Source: Methanosarcina sp. DH2
Lineage (GTDB): Archaea; Halobacteriota; Methanosarcinia; Methanosarcinales; Methanosarcinaceae
Reading direction: 5' to 3'
NCBI RefSeq assembly: GCF_020804225.1
Contig: NZ_WJBI01000004.1
Span: forward strand, 69,578-133,577
DNA: 64,000 nucleotides
In this document: in pieces, positions 38,120 through 48,536 of the stretch
Position numbering within the stretch: the first letter of the stretch is position 1
How the letters are laid out: the number at the start of each line of letters is the position of its first letter
Notes under the pieces: model-generated
Told to the model about the DNA's origin: nothing
Database searches by the model: none
The model's input: the letters and a program-made list of their open reading frames with translations, nothing else
Translations under genes and position numbers: made by a program

Positions 38120-38589
38120 GAGTCCCCACTCTTTACCTACTCTTTTATTTTTGTCCCCAAACATTGCGTAAAATATTTGCTATCGATGTATACTCCTTCA
38201 CTACATATAAAATTTTTGATTTATGGACAGGTTCGTCTACAGAAAACACTGTTTAATTATTTATTCCCTATTTTTACCCTGCACTTGACAGGTATTTTGC
38301 ATCTTCTGAATAATTCCTTATGATACGACTTTTTGCCGTATTTTGAAATAATATTCGATATTTGTAATTCCGAATTCTGCAAATATGAAATGAAAGAGAA
38401 GAATGAAAATTCAATACACTACTGGGAGTTAACTTTAGCTGATAAAAATGGTGAAGATAGAGATAAAACAGAGACGTAAAATAAAAGAGTAAAACATAGG
38501 AATTAAAAAAATGGATAAAGAAAATCCGTTTAACAAAATATATTCAACATAATGTAGTTTATATCCTGCGCATATAGAGTTTTTTATTC
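38120..38589. other. Gene-free region
   Basis: AT-rich with no gene recognised. Confidence 0.3.
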
Positions 38590-39372
38590 TTAGACTATGC
38601 CTCTTTTTGCAGGGATCACCTTTTCATCAACGGTTTTTCCGTAGGGGCAGGCAAGGTTGCATATTGTGCATTCCATAAAACCTCTTTCCGTAATTCTCCG
38701 AATTTTTTTCTCCCATTTCGGATCTATATTCTTCTCAAGTTCATGGGAGACCACACACTTATCATAATTTACTTTTTCACCCGGAGGCACACCCTGGGAA
38801 GGGCCAGGTATGATAGCATTGTAGGGACATGCCTTTACACACACAGATTCTTTCTGGCAGAGAGGCTGCTCTGCACAAAGGTTCCTTGTGAAAGGTTTGT
38901 CAGGCTCAATCTCGGCTGTAGTGAGCATCGCGACCCAGCGCACTCTCGGGCCATATTCAGGGGTTATAACCTGAGTGTTGTGCCCTATAAAGCCGAGTCC
39001 TGCAAAATATGCGGCCACTTTTACATGCAGGGAGTGTGTGGGAATAGCTTTTATTCCTTTGTCTTCCCAGAGCCACTGGGCAAGTCTCCAGGCTCTTGTC
39101 TCAACAGTCTCATAATAGAGATTGTAATACTCAGCCTCGCCCCCGCTAAAATCTCCTGTTCCGGGCGTACTTATAGCAGCATTCATACCTTCATCCCAGA
39201 TCACCATGCCCATGATTATCAGTGATTTAGCTTCAGGCATTATCTCAGACGGAAGGGAAAGCCCCCTACCTTGAGGAAACTCAACTTCTTCCAGCTTAGT
39301 AATATCAGAAACTCCAAAAAGCTGGAATCCTCCGGTAAGAGCCTTAGTTTTAATTTCATCTTTCAAAGCCAT
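38590..39372 (-). CDS. Double-cluster 4Fe-4S protein related to epoxyqueuosine reductase (QueG-like)
   Basis: 260 residues. The N-terminus has the QueG-like region FGVSDITKLEEVEFP and AKSLIIMGM, plus HVKVAAYFAGLGFIGHNTQV. The C-terminus carries Cys clusters CAEQPLC, CVKACPYNAIIPGP and MECTICNLACPYGK, which can hold two 4Fe-4S clusters. It is shorter than true QueG (about 350-380 residues), and no cobalamin-binding motif is obvious, so a related reductive enzyme is more likely than tRNA queuosine maturation. The first codons are repeated in triplicate upstream. Confidence 0.8.
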   Translation of the reverse strand: MALKDEIKTKALTGGFQLFGVSDITKLEEVEFPQGRGLSLPSEIMPEAKSLIIMGMVIWDEGMNAAISTPGTGDFSGGEAEYYNLYYETVETRAWRLAQWLWEDKGIKAIPTHSLHVKVAAYFAGLGFIGHNTQVITPEYGPRVRWVAMLTTAEIEPDKPFTRNLCAEQPLCQKESVCVKACPYNAIIPGPSQGVPPGEKVNYDKCVVSHELEKNIDPKWEKKIRRITERGFMECTICNLACPYGKTVDEKVIPAKRGIV

Positions 39373-39864
39373 TTTTTATCTCTCCAAAAGCCATTTCTAT
39401 CTCTCCAAAAGCCATTTCTATCTCTCCAAAAGCCATTTTTACCTCTCTATAAACATCACTGGCTACAAATAGATAAAAAAAAGACCATAAAGTGAAAACT
39501 ATTTGCAGCAAAGTCAGATTAATATAAAAATTAAGTTTTAACCTATTTCTAGTTTCGTAAGAGAGGGGTTTTAATATTCAACAGCATGCTCAAAACTTTA
39601 AATGCTAACTTCTCAAAATAGCCCTCAAAGAAGTGTAAGCTGGTTTTTCCAGGCTCTTCCTAACATATTGAAATTTGAATAATCTACAAATGTACCTTTA
39701 TATACCATTATGTACAGTCATGTACCATTGTATCGCTTTTTACATGATATATTTGCTGAAATAAAAATAAATTTAAAAATTAAACAGAGTAAACGATTTG
39801 CTGAGACTTCTTAAAAATAGAAGCTAACTTCATGGACTTCGTACTCCATGAAGTTCTAATACCC
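39373..39864. repeat. Triplicated start region (39378-39440) plus gene-free spacer
   Basis: Upstream of the QueG-like gene, three tandem 21-bp units each contain ATGGCTTTTGGAGAGATAG on the minus strand, a start codon followed by a ribosome site. The real start ATG follows the last unit, out of phase by one base. The rest up to 39864 is AT-rich and empty. Confidence 0.8.
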
Positions 39865-41451
39865 TTACCTCCTATAACAGGCCTCAAGATGTTCTTTTGA
39901 TGGGGGGCTGGTTACAAAGCTTACAACAACAGCTGCAAGAATTGCAAGCGGGGTTGCAACAAGTATGGGGTCGATAACAGTCCATGTCCCTGTCAGGAGG
40001 GTAGCTTTTCCGAAAAGAGCCTGGCTAACGCCGAGGGGAGCAGCTTCTTTTGCGTGCACGAAAATAAGCCAGAAAAGGCTGCTAAATGTCCCTACTATAA
40101 GGCTTGCAATAGCTCCTTCTTTTGTCATGCGCTTCCAGAAAAGGGCGCCTGTATACATTGGAAGGAAGGCTGCTGCACACAGCCCAAAGAAAATTGCTGT
40201 GGCGCTCGCAATAATACTTATCGGAAGGAAATATGCAAGAATTACACTTGCAAGGATTGTTACTGCAATACCCAGTTTTGTTACGGTAACGGTTTTGCCG
40301 GACTTCCCTTTCATAAGGTACTCGCGGTAAAAGTCGTGCCCTATTGCCGTACCCATTGTGTGGAACTGCGAGCTCAATGTAGACATTGCGGCAGCAAGCA
40401 GGGTAAGCATAAAAAGGATCACAAAGAGATCAGGCATGGAGCTGTTAATGTATTCAGGAATTATGAGATCTGTGTTTCCTTTAGCGACGGCGATTGATAT
40501 CATGTTCTGCGTCTTATAAAAGTACGCATTTGATAGCGCACCCACGGTAAACGCAACTCCTGTCATCATAAAAATGAAAGGCCCGCCTACCAGGACTGCC
40601 CTGTTAAGGGCTCTGTCATCCTTAACCGTCATGAACCTTACTGCAAGCTGTGGCTGCGCAAGAACTCCTATTCCGACTCCCAGGACAAGAGTCGAGATTA
40701 AGGTCCACCATATTGTTGAGCCGAATGCAGGCATTGCAGTCCACCCGAGATGCCCTCCCTGTACAAGGGTTTCCGGAACTAGTGGAGCCATGTCGGTGAG
40801 CATTCTGTGTGCTTCCGTAATGCCGCCAAGTTTTGAGTAGGTCAGGACCATTAAAACTCCCATGCCCAGAAACATGAGAGCTCCCTGAAGCGCGTCTGTA
40901 TACATGACTGCGATCAAGCCGCCTGTTATCACATAGGCTGCAATTATGATTGTAAATATCAAAACAGCTACATCATAGTTTATTCCAAGCGTAGTCTCAA
41001 GGAACCTTGCCGCACCTATCAGGACTATTCCCGAATAAAGCGGCATGAATAAACCTACAAGAATCCCTGAAAAACCCTGTATAAACCTTGATTCAAATCG
41101 TTTTCCCATCAACTCCGGAAAGGTTACAGCCTTAAGGTTCAAACCTATACGCCTGGTTTTTGACCCGAATAAAACAAATGCGATAAAAATTCCTACAAAA
41201 ACGTTCATGAATGTAAGCCATAAAAGCCCCATTCCAAGGACCCCGGCTGAACCACCGAACCCAACTATCGCAGATGTGCTGATGAAGGTTGCCCCGTATG
41301 ACAGGGCAAGTACGTATGAGTTTATTTTCCTTCCTGCAACCATGTAGTCATCTATGTCTTTCGTTTTTTTGTATCCCATCCATCCCAGGTAGAAAATTAC
41401 CATTAAATAGACCAGAACCGCCAATCCGAGAACCGGAGTACTTACGACCAT
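39865..41451 (-). CDS. Sodium:solute symporter (SSS family)
   Basis: 528 residues from the ATG at 41451 (MVVSTPVLGLAVLVYLMVIFYLGW). The start is chosen because the small upstream gene stops 4 nt before it and a GGAGG site overlaps. About 13 hydrophobic segments are visible. The family marks GYKKTKDIDDYMVAGRKINSYVLALSYGATFISTSAIVGFGG and LAAAMSTLSSQFHTMGTA (sodium site region) are present. Substrate may be a monocarboxylate, amino acid or similar; sequence does not decide. It is paired with a 39-residue membrane miniprotein. Confidence 0.92.
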   Translation of the reverse strand: MVVSTPVLGLAVLVYLMVIFYLGWMGYKKTKDIDDYMVAGRKINSYVLALSYGATFISTSAIVGFGGSAGVLGMGLLWLTFMNVFVGIFIAFVLFGSKTRRIGLNLKAVTFPELMGKRFESRFIQGFSGILVGLFMPLYSGIVLIGAARFLETTLGINYDVAVLIFTIIIAAYVITGGLIAVMYTDALQGALMFLGMGVLMVLTYSKLGGITEAHRMLTDMAPLVPETLVQGGHLGWTAMPAFGSTIWWTLISTLVLGVGIGVLAQPQLAVRFMTVKDDRALNRAVLVGGPFIFMMTGVAFTVGALSNAYFYKTQNMISIAVAKGNTDLIIPEYINSSMPDLFVILFMLTLLAAAMSTLSSQFHTMGTAIGHDFYREYLMKGKSGKTVTVTKLGIAVTILASVILAYFLPISIIASATAIFFGLCAAAFLPMYTGALFWKRMTKEGAIASLIVGTFSSLFWLIFVHAKEAAPLGVSQALFGKATLLTGTWTVIDPILVATPLAILAAVVVSFVTSPPSKEHLEACYRR

Positions 41452-41455
41452 TATC

Positions 41456-41575
41456 TCAGACCTCCTCTTCGGCACCGATATTCCATTTCAAAATGCCATA
41501 AGCAATGCATCCGAAAGCGCTAACAAAACACAGGATATATGCAATCCAGATCTGGGGATCATTAATTCCTAGCAT
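41456..41575 (-). CDS. 39-residue membrane miniprotein, symporter small accessory subunit
   Basis: Starting at ATG 41575, it reads MLGINDPQIWIAYILCFVSA then FGCIAYGILKW and ends GAEEEV. One transmembrane helix and an acidic end are seen. The stop precedes the symporter ATG by 4 nt and the GGAGG site for the symporter lies inside its last codons, so translation is likely coupled. Short partner proteins of this kind are known for several SSS transporters. Too short for routine ORF calling. Confidence 0.85.
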   Translation of the reverse strand: MLGINDPQIWIAYILCFVSAFGCIAYGILKWNIGAEEEV

Positions 41576-41884
41576 TTTTTTATCTCCAGTCGAATCAACG
41601 AATCAACTTGTAATCCATGATAATATGTAGTATGTTAACAAATAACACAGATTAAGCTTTCGTGATAAGAAAAGTTGATGAGTTTTAATAAAGTATCGGC
41701 TGGTAACTAGCGGCTGGTAAAGCTTGAATATCTGGATTGCGCCTGAACAAATCAGCCTTTTGATTTAAGAACTAATTAAAAAATAGAGTTCCGGCATCTC
41801 TCAAAGAGAGATATTGCCGGGCCTGTTTCGTACCAGCTAGGTATGTTGCAGGCACAAACAAGCTATGATGCGAGTGCAGACAGG
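41576..41884 (-). terminator. Hairpin terminator after the flippase gene, plus spacer
   Basis: At 41791-41820, CCGGCATCTCTC and GAGAGATATTGCCGG can pair with a short bulge. On the minus strand the hairpin is followed by a T-rich run (AACTCTATTTTTTAATT), placing a likely transcription stop about 65 nt after the flippase stop codon. No gene lies in the remaining spacer. Confidence 0.55.
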
Positions 41885-43426
41885 TTATGATGTAAGTGTC
41901 TTAATCTTCTCAGGGATATGAGTACTTACATTGTGCCTGATGGTTTTCCGTATCTCGCTTATCATGCTTACTTCAGTTTTGTCCAGTATCTTTGCATAAT
42001 GAACGATTGCAAAGTACACAATGATGAAGATTGCATATTCCCAGGCTGCTCCGGAAAGAGGAATTACTTCCTTGGCAGCGAGCATGGCTGCAGTCATGAC
42101 GGCACAAACCAGGGTCAGCTTTCTGTACATCGAAGTGAATGGATGCATTTTCTGCTTTCTCCATGCTCTTAAGGTCATTGAGACTTCTATCGATGCATAA
42201 GATACGGCAGTTCCTATAGCTGCACCTATCATACCGTACTCAGGTATAAGCGTGAAGTTAATAACGGCGTTAATTCCCGCACTTGCAACCGAACACTTCA
42301 TCAGGAAGTCAGAATCTCCGGATGCCAGTAAAGTGTGATAGTTGAATCCGAAATATGAGTTTGCTATGAATCCCATGGCAAGGATGCGCAGGGCCGTTGT
42401 ACCGCCTACATATTCCGCTCCGTAGAGTTTCGTAATAAGAAACTCAGGATACACGAATATCAGTGCAAAGATAGGGAATGTAAGCAGGAAGGACCATTTG
42501 GTCATTACCGCATATATCGAACCAACCGGTTGAGTATCGTTCAGACCCCATAGCTTTGATGCTACAGGGACATACACATAGCCCATGGAAGCTATTACCA
42601 GGGACAGGAACCCTACTATAGGATACACTGCATTGTAAACTCCCACAACTTCGGCTGGCTTGAAATAACCGAGCATTATGGTATCTATCCAGCTCATGAG
42701 GTTCAGCAGAGTCGCAGTTATCAGGAGCGGGAATGAGTACCTTATCAGCTGCTTGGTGGGTTCGCTGAATTTAAGCTTTAATTCCGGTTTAACCGGTGGC
42801 TTCTTTATAAAGTACACCGACATTATACCGAAAGTGAAGACCATTGAAATCAGGTCCGCAAATACTACTCCTTTCAGGGAAGCGCCGAAGAATACGGCGG
42901 CTGAAGCAAATCCAAGCAGAGATAACGGCCTTATGATGTTATAGAAGTACATGTTAACACTTGTACGGTCGAATCCTCTGTAGATCGCTACTGTCAGGTT
43001 CAGGAGTATGGTGAACGGAATGGCAAAGACAAGGATCTTGATCACGGACAGGATTTTGCCCTGTGCATCAAATCCTTCTCCGGCCAGACTTTCGAACAGC
43101 GAAGGCGAAACCAGGATAGCGAACAAGCCTGCAAGCAGGCCCATAAGTATGGCTGATATTATTAATTCATGTACCTTTTGTTCCTCCTGCCTGCCCCTGA
43201 AGAACGCAATATATCTTGGCACTCCTTCGTTGAGTCCGAGAGTTGCGACAGCGCCTGAAATTGATATTACCGTAAGTGCGAGGGAATATGTGCCGAAGTC
43301 GGCTGGCGAGAGGTGTGATGTCATTACTTTTTTAATAAGGATGTCGAAAAGCATCCCAAGGAAGGTTCCTGCAAGTATTACACCGGAACCTCCCACTATC
43401 CGGTTAACGGATTCGTTAACTGACAT
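41885..43426 (-). CDS. Polysaccharide flippase (MATE-like, Wzx/RfbX family)
   Basis: 513 residues and about 14 hydrophobic segments, as expected for oligosaccharide flippases. The N-terminus has GSGVILAGTFLGMLFDILIKKVMTSHLSPADFGTYSLALTVIS, a typical start for the polysaccharide synthesis/MVF family. It has a late VPVASKLWGL loop and a short cytosolic tail. It probably moves a lipid-linked sugar across the membrane. No glycosyltransferases are nearby. Confidence 0.9.
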   Translation of the reverse strand: MSVNESVNRIVGGSGVILAGTFLGMLFDILIKKVMTSHLSPADFGTYSLALTVISISGAVATLGLNEGVPRYIAFFRGRQEEQKVHELIISAILMGLLAGLFAILVSPSLFESLAGEGFDAQGKILSVIKILVFAIPFTILLNLTVAIYRGFDRTSVNMYFYNIIRPLSLLGFASAAVFFGASLKGVVFADLISMVFTFGIMSVYFIKKPPVKPELKLKFSEPTKQLIRYSFPLLITATLLNLMSWIDTIMLGYFKPAEVVGVYNAVYPIVGFLSLVIASMGYVYVPVASKLWGLNDTQPVGSIYAVMTKWSFLLTFPIFALIFVYPEFLITKLYGAEYVGGTTALRILAMGFIANSYFGFNYHTLLASGDSDFLMKCSVASAGINAVINFTLIPEYGMIGAAIGTAVSYASIEVSMTLRAWRKQKMHPFTSMYRKLTLVCAVMTAAMLAAKEVIPLSGAAWEYAIFIIVYFAIVHYAKILDKTEVSMISEIRKTIRHNVSTHIPEKIKTLTS

Positions 43427-45035
43427 GAAACTCCCCGCCTTAGTTACTGTTTTCCGGGGCTTCCGGGCAAGAACGGAGTTCTGTTGCTCTGCCAGTTACG
43501 ACTGAATAACTCTCGGTTAGCTGGTTAAAGTTCAGGTAGCCTGTTTCTGCAGTCTGCAGGAGATTCAAGCCTGATTCTTTAACATTGCATATCTTGCCAG
43601 ATAGGGTGCTGGCATTTGATGAAATGAAACAAGTACCTGGTTGGATAGGGAAATTCATTTTAGGGTTCAGGGTTTCAAAGTTTACTGTTTTAAACTCCTT
43701 AAAACAGCTGTAATTCTTAAGTGCGTCGTTGTGTCTGTCTTTTTGCTCGATTTCTTGTCCGGATGCTCCAGGGTGAGTTAAGACAAGGTCTAACTGGGGT
43801 TTCTCTTTAACAATCGACATGGTTCGATTACGACCTTTAGGGTTGGGTTGGGTTGAAGGTAGGTTTTCGATTGTATCCAGGGCTGGAGTCCATGCAGGAT
43901 ATAATAGAATCCCGGGCTGGGTTTCCCGCTGGATTCTGTAGATTGAGTGTCTGAACACCCAATAGTAGCTGGACTTCCTGGCAGTACCCGACGAATTTTG
44001 GGTTGGTGGATATTCTCAGGTATTGCCCCATGGGTTGGATCGCGGTAGGGTCCCGATTGATTGGAGTAAACCGGGATTGGGTTCGAATCGGACTGGATTC
44101 GAAGCCGGATCCTGGCAGGACCCTGTCAGGTTTCTGCAGGATCTTGAATTGGGTTTAGGGTTGGATTTTAGGTTTTTTCCGGTAGCCCAGGGTGTGGCTC
44201 ACCGGCATTTTAAACGGGCGATTTATCCTTCAATTTTTAATGGATCCAGTAAACCCGTTTTCTGAAAATTGCTGCCTTTTTTTGCACAATGGCTGCTCAA
44301 GGGAATTCGTAGAGCCATTAACTCAATGCATCAGCAATCGGTTTAGATGCCTGATAGCTGATGAAAGGCAGCGAGTACGTTTTTGTAAGCTTGATCTGTT
44401 TTACTTAAAACCGGGGAAGCGCCAAACTTATTGAATTTTATTGAAAGTTCCCCCAAATTTTATTAGGAGTACCTGCTCGACTAAACATATAAACGTTTCG
44501 GAACTAATGTCCGATTATCATTATCGGGTCATACTGGTACCGGAGAGAAAAGTCATTTACAATGTACTTTTCTGAAGGTCCGGTTGAAAGCTGGTTCTCA
44601 GGGTTTAATCCGGGGTTCAGGGATAGATTTTGGAGTCATATTCCGGCTCGATTTCTGGAAATAGGTCCTAAAAATGCGATATCGAAACCAAAAAGCCTGA
44701 TTTGCCTTTTCCGGACATTCCTAAATTAATTCTTCATGTCAGGGGATTTCAGGCTCAAGAGAAGTCTTTTATTATTCTGTTTTTAAATGGAAAAGATAAT
44801 AAAAGACACCTCTTCTGAAAAGCAAATTGACACAATGAAACCACAAGAACATCATGATTTATCATTATGATTATTCTTCTGATCTTAAACGAAAATTTCC
44901 CAAACAGTGCTCCCCCGGGAGACTATTATAATAGTATTCTTATATTAATACTTATTGTCAGACTTAGGGACGCTAAAAAAGAGGATAGACTTAAAAGAAA
45001 AATAAAGGAAAAAGAATAAAAACAGGGAGAAAAGA
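43427..45035. other. Long gene-free region with GGGTT-rich low complexity and an inverted repeat
   Basis: No convincing gene. Sequence at 43830-44180 is rich in GGGTTGGG/GGATTCGAA-type words. At 44764-44775 and 44796-44807, GTCTTTTATTAT and ATAATAAAAGAC form a perfect 12-bp stem, a possible terminator or element. Confidence 0.5.
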
Positions 45036-47135
45036 TCAAACTTTCGCCCAGGCTCTCATATGCTCAATCCATTCTGAAAGCAAGCCAGTTATTCCAGAGA
45101 ATATTTCAAATCCCTGACTCATACTTTTTTCCTGCTCGGACATCTCAGCTGTCAGCCCTGTACTTTCCGCATCCTTCAGGTCAACCGAGCGAGTCTCCGG
45201 TTCAGAACCTGATTCAGTTACATTTTCTGAAGAGGTATTTACGTTACCGGTTATTGCAAAGGAAGAGAAACCTGTTGATTCGGCTGTAAAATACGTAAAT
45301 TCGTCATCTTCTTTCAATATGGTGACCGGCAGTTGTTCCCACTTTTCATCGTCATATCAGTTCAGGGCGATGGCAGAGCTCTCTATTCTATTTTCCTGCA
45401 TCCATGCTTTTTCAACCTTGAAGTAGATAACAGAATTTTCTATGTTCTCAGAGCTTGCAAACCCGCTGTTTCCTACCCACACATTAAAAGACTCATAGAC
45501 TTCATCCGAAGGCAGTTCGGAAACAAGTGCGGATTTTCCTTTAAGCACTTCAACAATTGTTATTGTTTTGCCAGCGGTCTTTTTTGCATCAAAGCCCACA
45601 GACACTACGCAGGTTGCATTCTTAATGAAATCAAATTTTACTTCCTTCCCTTTTTCAATGAAGACCTGGGAGATTTCTTTAGCCTCAACATTTTTTGCAG
45701 GTTCGGGGGAACCACCAGCACCGCCGCTGCTGCTACTACTGCTGCGGCTGCTCCCTCCGCTGATACTTTCGCTATCATCGGAGCCGGCACCTTCTTCAGA
45801 TACGCTGTCACTTGCTTCATTATTCCCTGGTCCATCATCTATGACTTCACCGTCTTCGGGCCCAGTGTCTACAACTTCACTTTCTCCAGTTCCATCACTT
45901 CCGATTCCAGCGCCCACAGTTTCGTTGCCTACGATTTCATTGCTCCCAGTTCCACTATCTCCGAAATTGTTTTCATTCTTTTCCGTAACAGTGATCGTAG
46001 CAGTTTTTAAATCCGTGCCGTTGTCATTGCTTACTGTGAGCTTGGAAGTGTAGGTGCCTGGGGTTGCATATATGTAAACTGTGCTTTTATCAATAGAGTC
46101 AGTCTTTTCATCATTATCAAAGTCCCATTCCCTTTCTACAGCGTTCTCAGAAAGGTCGGTAAACCGGACTGAAAGAGGAGCAGGACCGTTTGTAAGATTG
46201 GCTTCTAAGTTTGCAACCGGTAATACAGGTGAGGGTTCTTCTATGGTTTTTCCAGTAATAGATACTAGAGGGAGAGAATCTGCATAGATACTGTTTTCGA
46301 AACTATATGCGATATCGGCAATGCCGTCTCCATCTGCATCAGGAGCGGTTTCTGAAAAGCCTGATCCATCAGGTTTTCCCCAGAAATTGCCTCCCAGATA
46401 GGGTTCACCTATAATGTTTTCGCCTGCAGTTTTTTCTGTGCTGTATGAATTTCCTGTTCCGTTCTTTATTTCTGCGTTAACAATGTTAACCAGATAGTTA
46501 TTAAAAACGAGGTTGTTATCACTTCTTGGGCAGACATAAAGCCCACTGATGCCGTTTGAGGCAATAGTGTTGCCTGAGAGTGTGTTGCCATCAGAAGTGC
46601 CCAGATGAACGCCACGACCATTATTGTTAGAAGCCGTGTTTCCTGAGAGTGTGCTGCTGGTAGAACTTGCGAGCACAATCCCGTAATCTCCATTATTTGT
46701 TACAATATTGTTTGAAACGGTGCTCCTTCTGGAACTCAGAAGGTAAATCCCGTACCCGTTGTTCGAAAGTTTGTTGTTCTCAATGATGCAGTTATTGCAT
46801 CCGGATAGCTGGATCCCTGCATAGCTGGTTTTTGTTCCAGTAATCTTAAATCCGCTAATCCTTACGTTATCTGCTTGCACGGAGAGAGCATGGGCGCCTG
46901 AACTCCTGGCTTTGATTATTGTGTTTTCAGGATCTCCGGATTCTGACCTGACTACCAGACTGTCAGTGTTAATTACAACATTCTCGGTATAGGTTCCAGG
47001 TTTTACGATAATTTCATCGCCTGAGGTTGCGTTGTTTACTGCTATCTGTATCGAACCACCCGGCTGGACTGAAATCTCAGCTGCAGTTACAATACCAGAG
47101 CCTGATATTAAGATAAGAAAAACTGCCAGTAACAT
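45036..47135 (-). pseudogene. NosD-like beta-helix surface protein with PKD and PGF-pre-PGF-type domain, interrupted by one in-frame UGA
   Basis: From 47135 to 45357 the frame codes a signal-like start (MLLAVFLILISGSG), a right-handed beta-helix (about residues 25-215; repeated N-N-x-S-N-N-GIYL turns, as in NosD/PbH1), a PKD domain (about 270-355), an acidic linker and part of a PGF-pre-PGF-type domain (KNVEAKEISQVFIEKGKEV). At 45357-45359 a TGA stops it after SAIALN. The same frame continues YDDEKWEQLPVTI, STGFSSFAITGN and on to 45036, the rest of that domain. CGA (Arg) is the likely ancestral codon. A GGAGG site lies 7 nt before an ATA (47151-47153) that gives INRLIMLLAVFLI, a better signal peptide than the listed ATG. 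Confidence 0.8.
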
Positions 47136-47827
47136 TATTAACCTGTTTATTCAGATTCCTCCGTACATTCAGGAAAGTATGGATTAATACTTCTGTTAAT
47201 TAAATGGGGATTCATAATAAACAATATAAATATATTGGTATAAATAAATATTAGAAGAAAGATATATTAAAAAACAATACAATGTCTACAATATCTACCG
47301 ATTATTCTACTTTGAATTTAACTGAAAAATAGAACAATTTTCATTCAGGATTAATCATATAGTTACTTTTTATTCAAGGTTATCAGATTTGCTTTTTTTG
47401 TTAAAAACATAGTAGATTTATTTAGACAATATTTTATGTTAATAACAGTTTATTTCCTTTTACTTTTTTTTAAATGGAAATCAGATAATTCAAATATTTA
47501 AGAAGTTTAATCCCTTCCCAGGAGGTTAATCTTCAGTTCTCATTTATAAATATCGAAAAAGTGTTTGCTTACGACATAGAAATACTACAGGCCCAGCTAT
47601 TCGTGATCAAATGGTACATTTATTCAAAAATAAATAATACGTTTAAAAATAATAATAGATTTAAAAAAATAACATAATGTAATATTGCTATATCAGGTCA
47701 GCAATGAAAATAAAAAATTGCTGTCATCTCCTTCAGTTTTCTTACGTCAAGGTGAAAAAAGAACATGGACACAAACTGGTTTATGCCCATTACCACCTTT
47801 ATAACACTGCTTTAGTATGGGATACCG
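47136..47827. other. AT-rich gene-free region
   Basis: No gene or clear repeat seen apart from the unusual start region of the beta-helix gene at its left edge. Confidence 0.35.
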
Positions 47828-47983
47828 TCATAATAATAGCGAAAGTATTGCAAGTATAACGAAGATTATAACAAGCCACTTTGCGATAGTCATAGAGAAT
47901 CCGGCAATCCCCCGTGCACCCAATATATATGCAATCAATGCTAAGATTAAAAATACCACTGCTAAACCAATCAGATCTGGCAT
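47828..47983 (-). CDS. DUF1328-family small membrane protein
   Basis: 51 residues: [20 protein letters not shown] then [16 protein letters not shown] and a second hydrophobic run [14 protein letters not shown]. The two-helix pattern with GARGIAGFS is the mark of DUF1328 (YtjA) proteins. A GGGAG site precedes the ATG. It was missed because it is short; the overlapping longer frames on both strands are shadows. Role unknown, often linked to envelope stress. Confidence 0.85.
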   Translation of the reverse strand: MPDLIGLAVVFLILALIAYILGARGIAGFSMTIAKWLVIIFVILAILSLLL

Positions 47984-48536
47984 ATTTTACTCCCCTAATG
48001 TTCATTTAATTAATAAATTAATTATTAGATTAAAGGTATTTATAATTTGGCTGTCAAAGTAACTCGCTTTTGCATATAAGGATGTTTTCTATCCCGAATT
48101 CGACAGACTGGTATTTTAATTCAGGTATTTTTGTTATTATGCTGTCTTAATTTGATTACTTACTCCCATTTCTTATTACATTTACGGTTTTATAGTTAAG
48201 TAAAATATATTCATCATATTTTACAAAAGTGGTCAAAGAAAGCTCTTATAAATCCATTTAAACAAAAAACAGAAAGCATCCATTGGATTTCATCAATGGT
48301 AAAACTCATAACCTGCTGCTTTTTATCTGACAGACTCTCAAATAAAAGCCTTATTAATTATTAAAATTGTATTATGTGTGGTATGCCAATCCGGATTCAT
48401 TTTATTTTAAAAATCAGGCAATATCAAAGAAGTAACATCAAAGAACTTCCTGAGCCTCTCTTCTAAAGGAGATCTGCCAAAGAAATGGAAAAAGGGGTTA
48501 AACCCAAATAAACCCTGACCCCTTACTTATATTATT
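47984..48536. other. Gene-free region
   Basis: AT-rich, no gene recognised. Confidence 0.3.

Noticed and set aside
43440-43958. 172-codon open frame on the minus strand
   Set aside because: No ribosome site at any start, low-complexity composition and no protein-like motifs; likely chance in a GGGTT-rich region.
44080-44110. GGTTCGAATCGG-type words near 44090 suggested a tRNA T arm
   Set aside because: No acceptor or anticodon arms pair around it; part of GGATTCGAA-rich low-complexity sequence.
45357-45359. UGA in the surface gene considered as selenocysteine
   Set aside because: Methanosarcina-type organisms are not known to use selenocysteine, no SECIS-like stem was noticed, and the family position is Arg, so a nonsense mutation is simpler.
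47799-48062. Overlapping 68- and 81-codon frames on the two strands
   Set aside because: Both are shadows of the short DUF1328 gene at 47828-47983, which has the ribosome site and family motif.
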